Shown in pieces: positions 16,093 through 24,632 of a stretch of 33,613 bases of DNA (positions are counted from its first letter, which is position 1; every line of letters starts with the position of its first letter). The notes beneath the pieces were generated by a model. It was given only the letters and a program-made list of their open reading frames with translations, had not been told where the DNA came from and searched no databases. The position numbers and the translations under genes are program-made. The DNA comes from Myxococcales bacterium (lineage in GTDB: Bacteria; Myxococcota_A; UBA796; SXON01), in NCBI GenBank assembly GCA_009692605.1, contig SHYV01000020.1, positions 1-33,613 on the forward strand. Reading direction: 5' to 3'.

Positions 16093-17204
16093 CCGATCTC
16101 CATCGACGCGCGGTCACCCTGCCAGGTCATCGCTCGCAGAGGCTCGTGCCACGCGGAGGATAGCACAGAACTCGCCACTTTATCCTCTGCGAAACACTTG
16201 AATCCTATTTCAGACGGGGTGGACGGGCGCTCTGCCCAAGGGTTGAGCCACGCGCGTATGTTCACTACCGGCGCACCAGCTGGGTTGCGATCAAGCAGCA
16301 CGACCCCGCCTACGTTGCGGTACGTCGGGTCGCGAAAAACCGCAATGGAGCCGGTGGGCGAGAACAGGGTCACCGTTTCACCCGGCGCGCCGCCGAGGAT
16401 CGCCCGGGGGCGACCGTAGAGGAAGTCGCGCGCGTATCCGGGAGACAGCGCCCAGGGCTGGTCAGCGCCGCAAACAAGCAGCATCGGCGTGTCGCGTAGC
16501 GGCCCCGCGTTGTGCCGGTCGAGCTCACGCACCACCCGCGGCTCGATCGCCTCCAGCGTGCGATTGGCCAGAAAAGGGCCAATAACCATGGCAAGCAGGG
16601 GTTCCCCGCGACGCACCTTCTCACCGGTCAGGCAGAATTCAAGGGAGATCCGGTCGTCATCATAGGCGGCGTACCGGCCCTCCCAGCGGTCCCGGGCAAC
16701 CTGGGTCAGCCAGGCCTCAATGGCGCGCCGGACCGGGGCGACATCAAAATCGTGCGGAAGCCATCTCCGAATAAGTACGATAAACCTATGTTTACCTGAG
16801 ACTCCCTTCAGCGCCGTTGCGAGCATCTCACGGCTAGACTCTTCGCCGCCCGGGCGGGTCTGGTGCAAGAACGCCAGCACCCCGATGGTCCACGGTCGGC
16901 CAGCGGGCGACTTCATCTCCAGGCTGGGCCCGGGGTGCTGCATCCTGGTGAGGGCCCAGCCGGCGTCCTGCAGCGCGGCCAACGTGACGACCTCGGCAAA
17001 CCCCTGAAAGAACCTCTTGTTGTCAAGGGATGAAAGGAGCTCGACTGCCCGGTCGCGATGCAGATCGCTCCCCTTCGCGACGACGGACCTGAGCCGGTTG
17101 CGGACGTCCACGGCGTCGGGACCACACACCTGTTTCAGGTATGTGTGGTTCGCGCCTGGCAGACGTTCCAGGTCGCTGACGAGCCGCGGTGGGAAAAGCT
17201 CCAT
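16089..17204 (-). CDS. hypothetical protein, possible diverged restriction-endonuclease-like fold
   Basis: A 371-residue soluble protein that I do not recognise. The N-terminal part has a helix with FAEVVTLAALQDAGW (E71), followed by GPSLEMKS (E96-x-K98). This order recalls PD-(D/E)XK nuclease folds, but the central aspartate is not evident. The second half contains a LLVCGADQPWALSP strand-turn, RAILGGAPG, and VVLLDRNPAG with a WLNPWAERP segment, which looks like a conserved closing motif. Its ATG stands 8 bases after a GGAAG sequence embedded in a small palindrome (17212-17226). It is coupled to tdk by ATGA. A role in nucleotide or DNA turnover is inference from that coupling. Confidence 0.75.
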   Translation of the reverse strand: MELFPPRLVSDLERLPGANHTYLKQVCGPDAVDVRNRLRSVVAKGSDLHRDRAVELLSSLDNKRFFQGFAEVVTLAALQDAGWALTRMQHPGPSLEMKSPAGRPWTIGVLAFLHQTRPGGEESSREMLATALKGVSGKHRFIVLIRRWLPHDFDVAPVRRAIEAWLTQVARDRWEGRYAAYDDDRISLEFCLTGEKVRRGEPLLAMVIGPFLANRTLEAIEPRVVRELDRHNAGPLRDTPMLLVCGADQPWALSPGYARDFLYGRPRAILGGAPGETVTLFSPTGSIAVFRDPTYRNVGGVVLLDRNPAGAPVVNIRAWLNPWAERPSTPSEIGFKCFAEDKVASSVLSSAWHEPLRAMTWQGDRASMEIG

Positions 17205-17211
17205 CAGACCA

Positions 17212-17226
17212 AGCTTCCGGGAAGCT
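17212..17226 (-). promoter_or_regulatory. 7-bp palindrome over the ribosome-binding site
   Basis: AGCTTCC and GGAAGCT are separated by one base, directly before the start of the 371-residue gene. The right arm in transcript orientation contains the GGAAG that best fits a ribosome-binding site. It could be an operator for a DNA-binding dimer; as an RNA stem its loop is too small to fold fully. This is a weak assignment. Confidence 0.25.
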
Positions 17227-17325
17227 GCGGCGGCTAACCCGCTGGAGGGGCCGTGGCCATGGAGCAGCGTGCGGTTGTCGCTGATTTTGGTATTTTGCGA
17301 CCTGTAACCTGGCCAGAGGACCGGT

Positions 17326-19962
17326 TCAGAACGCTTCGTCGTCGGTCGGCTGGGCCCCTATCGAGTAGGTCTCAACCTGGTACTGCACGCCGCCCTCGAC
17401 CTCCACCGGGCGCCAGAGCGTGGCGACCTCACCGGGCGACCCTGTGTAGAAGGTTGGCTCCTGACCCTCGATCCACACGTTGAGCTGTGCCTGTCCGAGC
17501 CCAAGCTGCGTGGCGTTGGGGTCGTCGATGTCGGTGTTGTCGAGCGCGCTGAGCCGGATCTCCCCGGTGTCCGGTGCCGACTGCACGACGAGGCTCTCGG
17601 GCCCGTTGGGGTCGCTGTCCGCGCGGACCAACTCCGCCTCTGCTTCGGCGACGTCGTTCTCCGGGTGCCGCGGGTCACCCGACCACACGTGGTACTCCGT
17701 CGCGCCGTTGGTGCCCTTCTGCGGTGCCATCAGGTGCAAATCGAGGTCCGTGGGGGACGACCACGTCAGGGCCGCGGACAGCCAGGGTGGGGGCACGGAC
17801 GGGACTACGCCCACCGTGCTCTCGGTCTCCCCGCTCCGCAGGAAGACGCCGAAACGGCTCTCTCCCCAGGTGGCGCCGGGCTGAACGGTGGCTGTCCACC
17901 ACCCGGGGGCCCCGTCGAACGAGAACGCGCCGGTCGAGTCGGTCGTCGCCGCGGCCCCAACCGGGTCCTTGCTTGCCGCGTTCCACCCTCGGCGCATTTC
18001 AACCGTCGCCCCGGTGATGTGCTCGCCCAGTATCGAGACGACCACCCCCTCGCCGTGGGCGGTAGCCGCTTCGTCGGCCAGCTCCATGGTCGGGAGTCGG
18101 CGCGATGTGGACTCCCAGGTCTGGACCGGCCCGGGGTCGAGCGCGGCGATGCTGGGGCTCCGCAGGTTGAGCACGTACCGGGCCCAGGCCTGAGTGCGGC
18201 CAGGCGCGTCGTAGAGCGCCCGGAGCTCGCCACCCACCAGCTCGGTGCCGAAGAACGGCAACGTCCAGTTGCCGTCGGGGTCAGCCTGCGAGACCGCAAC
18301 CTCCTCGAATTCGGGGTTGCCGATCGGGGATGAGCCCAACGTCACGGTCGCCCCGCCTATCCCCACGCCATCGTTATCCACCACACGCCCGGTCACGATC
18401 ACGATGAAGCCGTACGGTGCGCGGTCGGCGCATCCGGCGAGGAGCAGGAGCAGCATGGGGTGGAACGCCGCACGGCCCGGTCTCATGCGGACGTTGTAAT
18501 GTCGGGCGCGACGCCGCACCAACCACGCCAGCGGGCCGACGATCGCCACCAGCGTTGGTGCTACACCGGGTCGGGTGCTGCAGCCGCACCCAACCCGCTC
18601 GGGGAGCTCGTCTGCGTGCAGGCCTCCCGCCCCGGAGGCGAGATCCACTCCGGCAGGTGTGACGTCGATGGCCTGCTCGGCGGCCCATACCCGGAACGCT
18701 TCGGGTTCACCCCATCGGTGGGTCGCGTCCAGCCAGAGCGCTGCCAGACCGCTGGCGTGGGCGGCCGACGCGCTGGTGCCGCTGAACAGGTCGCCGGCCT
18801 GGCTCGCGGTGGTCACCCCGGAGGGCCCGACCAGATCGGGTTTGGCCCGCCCGTCGTCGGTGGGGCCCCGGCTCGACCAGGCCGGGACCGCGCCATCGGC
18901 GTCCCACGCGCCCACGCTGAACGCCCCGTCAGCGTCCGCTGGGAGCGTGAGGTTGTTCGCCCCAGCGCGGTCGAACTCATCCACCCCGTAGCTCCCGTAC
19001 ATCCACGCGATGAGCCCGCCCACTTCCTGCTGCGGGTGGCGTCGTGTCACGACGGCGTAGACCTGGCCAGCCTCGTCGCCGAGGCAGTCCATGGTGCTGA
19101 CCGACTCCACGGGGTCCCCGTCGCCGTCCTGCGGGTTCGCAGACTGCCCACAGACGCCGTTGGCGTCGTGCAGCGCCAGATCGAGATCCACGGCGGCGGC
19201 GCCAAACGCCTCATCCCAGCGGAGGCGCACCGAGGCGAGATTCCCTCCCAGCGCCACTCGTTGGCCCCAGCGCCGGTTCAGCAGCGCGACATTGCCTACG
19301 CCCGCCGTGAGCGGTCCAATCGCATACTTGTCGTTCTCGTTTCCCGCGGCCGCCACGTAGATCACGCCCGCGTCACGGGCTGCGTCTACCGCCTGGCTCA
19401 TCAGCGAGGTGCCGTCCGCCGGCCACACGTTGTCGAAGCCAACGCTTCCATTGACCACGTTCGCGCCTGCGTCGACGAGGGCTCGCAGCGCCGACGCGAA
19501 CTCGACGTCGGTCGTAAAGCTGGCGAGGATCAGGGATGCGTCCGGAGCGAAGTCGTGAACGATCTCTGCAACGGCGGTGCCGTGGGCGGAGCTGTCCGCG
19601 GAGCCGAGGGTGAAGTCGGTGGCGACGTCCGAGGGCAGTTCGGTACCCTGAAGCTCCTCCCAGCCCGAGTAGCCCACGTCGAGGATGCCTACGGTGACGT
19701 GCTTCCCGGTGACCCCGTCGGCGTGCCAGTCCCTCGCCATGGTCTGCGCGTACCCTTCGCTGGTCGTGGCGTCGCCCTGGTCGTCGCTCTTGGCGGAGGC
19801 GTAGAGCGGGGCGCGGACCCGGACCAGCCCGGGAGCCCCGGGGAGACGAGGGAGGGCATCCCGAGGACAGGACGCCTGAACGGCGATCGCCGGGTTCACG
19901 GTCTTGGGGGTGGGGATCGAGTAGCGCGCTGTGGCCTCGATCGTGCAGCCATTTAGCGCCAT
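17326..19962 (-). CDS. S8 serine protease with MYXO-CTERM tail, in frame with a second lipoprotein
   Basis: One frame of 878 codons holds two proteins' worth of sequence. Part one is a subtilisin-like peptidase with D95 (GILDVG), H127 (SSAHGTAV), N208 (AAAGNEN) and S397 (SGTSASAA). It ends with C-G-C (C459, C461), a membrane helix and Arg-Arg-Arg, the layout of MYXO-CTERM sorting signals. Part two, from an in-frame ATG at 18486, has its own lipobox (LLLLLLAGC), a carboxypeptidase-regulatory-like domain (VTGRVVDNDGVGIGGA), and a DLDLHLMAP domain resembling DUF2135/YfaP. No stop separates them. In the adjacent frame a TGA would overlap that ATG as ATGA, so a single indel may have joined two genes. 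The first start is uncertain: no signal peptide is visible, and GTG 19998 or 20037 are alternatives. Confidence 0.75.
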   Translation of the reverse strand: MALNGCTIEATARYSIPTPKTVNPAIAVQASCPRDALPRLPGAPGLVRVRAPLYASAKSDDQGDATTSEGYAQTMARDWHADGVTGKHVTVGILDVGYSGWEELQGTELPSDVATDFTLGSADSSAHGTAVAEIVHDFAPDASLILASFTTDVEFASALRALVDAGANVVNGSVGFDNVWPADGTSLMSQAVDAARDAGVIYVAAAGNENDKYAIGPLTAGVGNVALLNRRWGQRVALGGNLASVRLRWDEAFGAAAVDLDLALHDANGVCGQSANPQDGDGDPVESVSTMDCLGDEAGQVYAVVTRRHPQQEVGGLIAWMYGSYGVDEFDRAGANNLTLPADADGAFSVGAWDADGAVPAWSSRGPTDDGRAKPDLVGPSGVTTASQAGDLFSGTSASAAHASGLAALWLDATHRWGEPEAFRVWAAEQAIDVTPAGVDLASGAGGLHADELPERVGCGCSTRPGVAPTLVAIVGPLAWLVRRRARHYNVRMRPGRAAFHPMLLLLLAGCADRAPYGFIVIVTGRVVDNDGVGIGGATVTLGSSPIGNPEFEEVAVSQADPDGNWTLPFFGTELVGGELRALYDAPGRTQAWARYVLNLRSPSIAALDPGPVQTWESTSRRLPTMELADEAATAHGEGVVVSILGEHITGATVEMRRGWNAASKDPVGAAATTDSTGAFSFDGAPGWWTATVQPGATWGESRFGVFLRSGETESTVGVVPSVPPPWLSAALTWSSPTDLDLHLMAPQKGTNGATEYHVWSGDPRHPENDVAEAEAELVRADSDPNGPESLVVQSAPDTGEIRLSALDNTDIDDPNATQLGLGQAQLNVWIEGQEPTFYTGSPGEVATLWRPVEVEGGVQYQVETYSIGAQPTDDEAF
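18484..18606 (-). other. MYXO-CTERM signal abutting an internal lipoprotein start
   Basis: Reading leftward, 18606-18500 encodes VGCGCS, a hydrophobic helix and a basic cluster; nine codons later the ATG at 18486 begins a signal-peptidase-II leader. Two export or sorting signals of opposite kind therefore touch each other. This marks the real boundary between two mature proteins, whatever the reason for the missing stop. Confidence 0.7.
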
Positions 19963-20074
19963 CCAGCCGGGCGCGTCTGCGCTGGTGGACTCAATCACGA
20001 CCTGTGTGGCCTCAGCTGAGTGGGGGAAGGGGGGCACCGCCAGACCGTATCTCCGTTTCTTGATACCTCCCGGC

Positions 20075-20773
20075 GTGTCCCTGACCCCGCTCGTCCTGCT
20101 GTTCTTGCTGTCCTGTACGCGGGAACCGGACCACGCCCGATACGCGCGGGCGCTGCACGCCTCCAGCGGACAGGCCGGGTGGGCCATCTGCCTGACCGTG
20201 GCGGACACCGCGCTGCGTGGGGACTGCCAGGCCAGCGTGGCGGCCCAGGCCGGCTGGTTCGAGCGCTGCGGCCAGATCGAAGCGACGAAGTGGAAGGACG
20301 AATGTTGGTTTGAGGCTGCGGAGCTCCGCAGTCGCGCTGGCGATGCGACGGGAGCGCTGGCGGCGTGCGGCCTGGGGGGCTTCGCCATGCAGTGTCAGGA
20401 CCACGTTCTGGGAATGGTCGCGATGAAGTGGCTCGACCTGCCAGTCGCCGAGATCGGGGTGAAGTTCGCCGCGTTGCATGTGAACACACCGGGCACTCCC
20501 CTCGGCTTCTTGTTCTGGCGGCACCTGTTTCGCAATCGGATCGCCCAGGGTAAGGCCGCTACGCGCGTTGGGTGTCAGGATCGGGACTGCCGGGGAGCCG
20601 CCGAGACTGAGGTCGCGGCGGCGCTGTCCACCGCGGTCGCCTCGTCCCGTCGAACGTGTCTGGCCCTGCCCGCGTTCGCCTGGGATACCGACGCGGACGG
20701 GCACCGGATGGCCGAGCGCGCCTGGGCCGACGCCTGCGCGGAGAAGCCCCGCGGCCGGTTCAAGGGCCAGTAG
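20075..20773 (+). CDS. Cys-rich lipoprotein of unknown function
   Basis: A 232-residue probable lipoprotein. From GTG 20075 the leader is a short hydrophobic core ending LFLLSC (lipobox with -3 Leu, -1 Ser). The mature part has about ten cysteines spaced in helical segments (AICLTV, GDCQASV, FERCGQ, DECWFEA, AACGLG, MQCQDH, VGCQDRDC), consistent with disulfide-tied TPR-like hairpins in the periplasm or outer membrane. I do not recognise the family. TTG 20060 is an alternative start. The gene is divergent from the S8 protease, sharing an upstream region of about 110 bases, and lies 82 bases before the acyl-CoA dehydrogenase. Confidence 0.78.
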   Translation: MSLTPLVLLFLLSCTREPDHARYARALHASSGQAGWAICLTVADTALRGDCQASVAAQAGWFERCGQIEATKWKDECWFEAAELRSRAGDATGALAACGLGGFAMQCQDHVLGMVAMKWLDLPVAEIGVKFAALHVNTPGTPLGFLFWRHLFRNRIAQGKAATRVGCQDRDCRGAAETEVAAALSTAVASSRRTCLALPAFAWDTDADGHRMAERAWADACAEKPRGRFKGQ

Positions 20774-20855
20774 GGGCGGCGCGGTGGGATGGCCGGGGGG
20801 GCCGAGGCCGATTAAGCGGGGACATCTTCGCCAGCGTCTGGCACCGTGAGGTTGG

Positions 20856-21998
<1,143 letters not shown>

Positions 21999-22002
21999 TA
22001 AG

Positions 22003-22398
22003 GTGCCCGTGCGCGTGCTGATCGGCAAGCCCGGCCTCGATGGCCATGACCGCGGGGCCAAGGTGGTAGCGCGCGGGCTCCGCGACGCGGGGTTCGAGGT
22101 CATCTACACCGGCCTTCACCAGACGCCCCAGCAGATCGTTCGGGCTGCGGTGGACGAGGATGTTCAGGTAGTCGGGCTGTCTGTGTTGTCCGGGGCGCAC
22201 AACCACCTGCTGCCCGAGGTGATCCGACTGCTCCGAGAAGCCGACCGGGCTGACGTGATCGTGATAGCCGGCGGGATCATCCCCGACGCAGATATTCCCG
22301 GGCTACTGCAAGCGGGGGTGGCTATGGTCTTCCAGCCCGGCACCTCGATCGGGGAGATTGTCACCGCGATCCAGACTCGGCTCACGCCCGCGCCCTGA
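22003..22398 (+). CDS. B12-binding small subunit of an acyl-CoA mutase
   Basis: A 131-residue protein consisting only of a cobalamin-binding Rossmann domain of the methylmalonyl-CoA mutase type. It has [10 protein letters not shown] with the D-x-H-x-x-G motif (H15 is the lower axial cobalt ligand), GLSVLSGAH, and the VIAGG loop near the B12 tail. It starts with GTG. The partner large subunit, with the substrate-binding TIM barrel, is not in this window. It could belong to methylmalonyl-CoA mutase or to a relative such as 2-hydroxyisobutyryl-CoA mutase; the sequence alone does not decide. It follows the acyl-CoA dehydrogenase by 4 bases. Confidence 0.9.
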   Translation: MPVRVLIGKPGLDGHDRGAKVVARGLRDAGFEVIYTGLHQTPQQIVRAAVDEDVQVVGLSVLSGAHNHLLPEVIRLLREADRADVIVIAGGIIPDADIPGLLQAGVAMVFQPGTSIGEIVTAIQTRLTPAP

Positions 22399-22405
22399 TC
22401 CGGAC

Positions 22406-22424
22406 CGGCGGGCCCTAGCCGCCG
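22406..22424 (+). terminator. weak candidate hairpin after the mutase subunit gene
   Basis: CGGCGG and CCGCCG form a 6-bp stem with a 7-base loop, 7 bases after the stop. No run of T follows, so it is not a standard intrinsic terminator. The rest of the 107-bp gap holds a doubled CCTGCCCGAA and no gene. Confidence 0.22.
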
Positions 22425-22505
22425 TGCAAACGCCGCCGCTGTCCGCCCCACCTGCCCGAACCTGCCCGAACCTTCACAAACCAGCAATCCTGCGAGCCCA
22501 CCCCG

Positions 22506-23180
22506 ATGTTCGAGCCCGCCCCTACCGATTGCTTCCCGGCGCACCTGACGCGCACGGCGGGGGAGTTTCTGGGTCGGCGTCCTCTGCCGTGGACGATCGT
22601 GGGGCGCAGCGTGGTATTTTTGCTCGGGCCGTCCGGGTCGGGGAAGTCGACCGTCGCTCTGCGGCTCGCCAACGCAGGGCCCCGCGGAGTCGGGCCTGGA
22701 GCCGCGTGCGACGCTACATCCGCGGCGGTCGGCGTGGTCACGGCGGACGGGGCGATGGTCCGCGCACATCTGGTCTCACGCGCGCGGAACGGCCGATTCC
22801 CGACGCTCGTGGAGCAAGCGCCGGTGCTGATCCTTGATGGAGTGGACTGCCTGTTCGGCAGGGAAGGAGCGGTGCGTCTGCTCGGCGCGCTGCTCGGGGC
22901 GAGGAGCGTCGCCGGACGACGCACGGTGCTCGTTCAGGGCTGCGCGGACGACTCCCTCGTGTTGTTGTACCCGAGCGTGCCGCCCGAGGCCCGGGCCTCC
23001 GTGCTCCTCCGCTTTCCGGTGGGTCGTGGGCGTCGCCGATTCGTTCAGCAGGAGTGCAAGCGGGTCGGGTTGCCCTTCGCACGGGCGCGGGAGTTGGTCG
23101 AGCGCGACCCCTGGACCTACGCGACGGTGCGCGAGGCTGTCGGCGAGCTTGCTGCGCTGTCAGCTGGTCCCACCCCATAG
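22506..23180 (+). CDS. small DnaA/Hda-like AAA+ ATPase
   Basis: A 224-residue P-loop protein with Walker A GPSGSGKST (41-49) and a Walker B-like LILDGVD (D111, D114). The spacing of strands, and a C-terminal helical lid (RRFVQQECKRVGLPF, then TYATVREAVGEL), resemble the AAA+ core of DnaA and Hda. There is no DnaA DNA-binding domain. Hda-like proteins regulate initiation or act as loaders, but no clamp-binding motif is clear here, and an adapter role in another process is equally possible. Its stop lies inside the end of the convergent radical SAM gene, a 21-bp overlap of 3' ends. Confidence 0.65.
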   Translation: MFEPAPTDCFPAHLTRTAGEFLGRRPLPWTIVGRSVVFLLGPSGSGKSTVALRLANAGPRGVGPGAACDATSAAVGVVTADGAMVRAHLVSRARNGRFPTLVEQAPVLILDGVDCLFGREGAVRLLGALLGARSVAGRRTVLVQGCADDSLVLLYPSVPPEARASVLLRFPVGRGRRRFVQQECKRVGLPFARARELVERDPWTYATVREAVGELAALSAGPTP

Positions 23181-24542
23181 CAGGCGCATCCGCTCGGCAG
23201 GCCAGCGCCCCAGGTGCCACGGCACCCGTGCAGCCCCCCGCCACGTCGGCTTTGCGGCGAATCGGGCGAGGGCGTGCTCGGCGCGCATGACCTCACGCGC
23301 GGCGTCGTAGCAGCCCTGGTTGAGCGGCGAGGCGAAGAGCACGCGGTTCTCCATCGACCCCGCCCATCTCGCCGACGCCGCATCGGCCGCTGATCGGCCC
23401 GCCATTACCCGATCCCAGAACACCGTTCCCGGCAGCGGGTAGCTGACCGAGACGCCGATCTCGTCCGGGCGGAGGTCTCGGACCATCCGCACGGTGGACA
23501 TGACGTCCTCGTAGCGCTCGCCAGGGTAACCGAGCTGTAGGAAGAAGCCGGTGCGGATCCCGTTTTTGCGTAACAGACGGGTTGCTGTGCGGATCTCGTC
23601 CACCGTGCCGTCCTTGTCCATCGCGTTGAGGACCGCGTCGCTGCCGCTTTCGGCGCCGAGCCAGACCTCGACCGCGCCGGCGCGAGCGAGCTCCTTGACC
23701 GCTTCCGGGTCGGTGAGCAAGTCCGCCCTCGACAGGCACCGGAAGGGCATCGGGTCGGACGCCGCGAGCTCGGCATAGCGGGCGAGCCAGGGGCGCTGGA
23801 TCGCGAAGATGTCGTCGGTGAACCAAAGACGATCCGGGCGATACCGCTCCCGAAGCTCCATGATCTCGGCCCAGACCTCGTCCGCCGGTCGCACGGTGTA
23901 CCGTCGTCCCCACGTTGGCTTCGCGCACCAGTTGCAGCGATACGGGCAGCCTCGCGCGGTCGATACGTTCAGCTCCCAATGGCCATGCGCTGCGCGCCAG
24001 GCCGCTGCATATCGGTCCATCGGCGCCCTGGACCATGCTGGAAACGGGAGCCCGGCGAGGTTGGAGCGCACCCGGCGCCCGGGGCTCACCGGGTCACCCT
24101 TCGCCCACGCAGCGACGGCCGTGTCGTGCTCTCCCTCGACGACTGTGATGCCTGGGTCGGCTTCATCCCGGCCGACCCCTCCCCGGTACAGGTCGGGGTG
24201 GTCGGAGACGTCGGGTCCGGCGACGAGCACGTCTGCGCCCATGCCCCTCGCCGCGCCGACCATCACCAGCGCCGCTTCGCGCCAGACCGACAGGCACATC
24301 TTCTGGGAGATGTTGTGCGGGTCGGCGAGGATCGCGACCTTCCTGGGGCGGTGCCCGGCCAACGCCTGCTCGAAGTCTTCCGGACGGCCGAAGGTGCCGT
24401 CATACACCGCCACGTCGTGACCCTCGCGCTCGAGCTCGGCCGCGGTCACCAGCGTGCCCAGCGGCGGGTGCGGCTTTCGCTCAGCGGCCGCTTGCGGGTC
24501 GAGCGCGAGGTGCAGGCTGTGCGCTACCAGCAGGTCGGCCAT
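23160..24542 (-). CDS. B12-binding-type radical SAM enzyme
   Basis: A 460-residue enzyme of the BchE/P-methylase-like class. The N-terminal 150 residues form a cobalamin-binding-like Rossmann domain (LGTLVTAAELEREGHDV, VLVAGPDVSDHP), although the D-x-H-x-x-G motif is not clear. The radical SAM cluster is CPYRCNWC (C199, C203, C206), binding the [4Fe-4S] cluster and SAM. FTDD, LGAESGSD and GFFLQLGYPGE are the expected barrel motifs. The C-terminus is a short basic helical region. Substrates of this class range from lipids to hopanoids, porphyrins and phosphonates, so none can be assigned. It lies downstream of the GNAT-like gene, separated by a large palindrome. Confidence 0.9.
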   Translation of the reverse strand: MADLLVAHSLHLALDPQAAAERKPHPPLGTLVTAAELEREGHDVAVYDGTFGRPEDFEQALAGHRPRKVAILADPHNISQKMCLSVWREAALVMVGAARGMGADVLVAGPDVSDHPDLYRGGVGRDEADPGITVVEGEHDTAVAAWAKGDPVSPGRRVRSNLAGLPFPAWSRAPMDRYAAAWRAAHGHWELNVSTARGCPYRCNWCAKPTWGRRYTVRPADEVWAEIMELRERYRPDRLWFTDDIFAIQRPWLARYAELAASDPMPFRCLSRADLLTDPEAVKELARAGAVEVWLGAESGSDAVLNAMDKDGTVDEIRTATRLLRKNGIRTGFFLQLGYPGERYEDVMSTVRMVRDLRPDEIGVSVSYPLPGTVFWDRVMAGRSAADAASARWAGSMENRVLFASPLNQGCYDAAREVMRAEHALARFAAKPTWRGAARVPWHLGRWPAERMRLLWGGTS

Positions 24543-24563
24543 CTCCCCCGGGTAACCTGAGAG

Positions 24564-24632
24564 TGGGTAGGATCCGCCCTCCGGGGTTCCTACCCAGAAT
24601 GGGTAGGAACCCCGGAGGGCGGATCCTACCCA
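24564..24632. repeat. perfect 33-bp inverted repeat of nested design
   Basis: A 33-bp arm (24564-24596) is followed by GAA and by its exact reverse complement (24600-24632). Inside, the octamer GGGTAGGA occurs at 24565-24572 and 24601-24608, and its complement TCCTACCC at 24588-24595 and 24624-24631. Each arm can therefore also fold alone into an 8-bp stem. The element spans the gap between the GNAT-like and radical SAM genes, and its outer end supplies GGG-TAG, the last codon and stop of the GNAT-like gene. It lacks a T tract. It looks like a REP- or MITE-type palindrome, perhaps acting as an RNA barrier or terminator; no second copy is in the window. Confidence 0.9.

Noticed and set aside
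14005-16419. An 804-codon plus-strand frame over the propeller and tdk genes
   Set aside because: It lies opposite an unmistakable thymidine kinase and a signal-peptide-bearing protein, and its composition (Arg/His/Pro) is that of a shadow.
18460-19956. A 498-codon plus-strand frame inside the S8 protease
   Set aside because: Opposite strand of a protease with all catalytic residues; no recognisable motif of its own.
19963-20388. N-terminal extension of the protease frame
   Set aside because: It runs across the start and signal peptide of the divergent Cys-rich lipoprotein and has no signal peptide of its own, so most of it is not coding; the exact start remains open.
22450-22471. CCTGCCCGAA doublet as the start of a CRISPR-like or repeat array
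   Set aside because: Only two adjacent copies with no spacer; chance repeat in a short intergenic gap.
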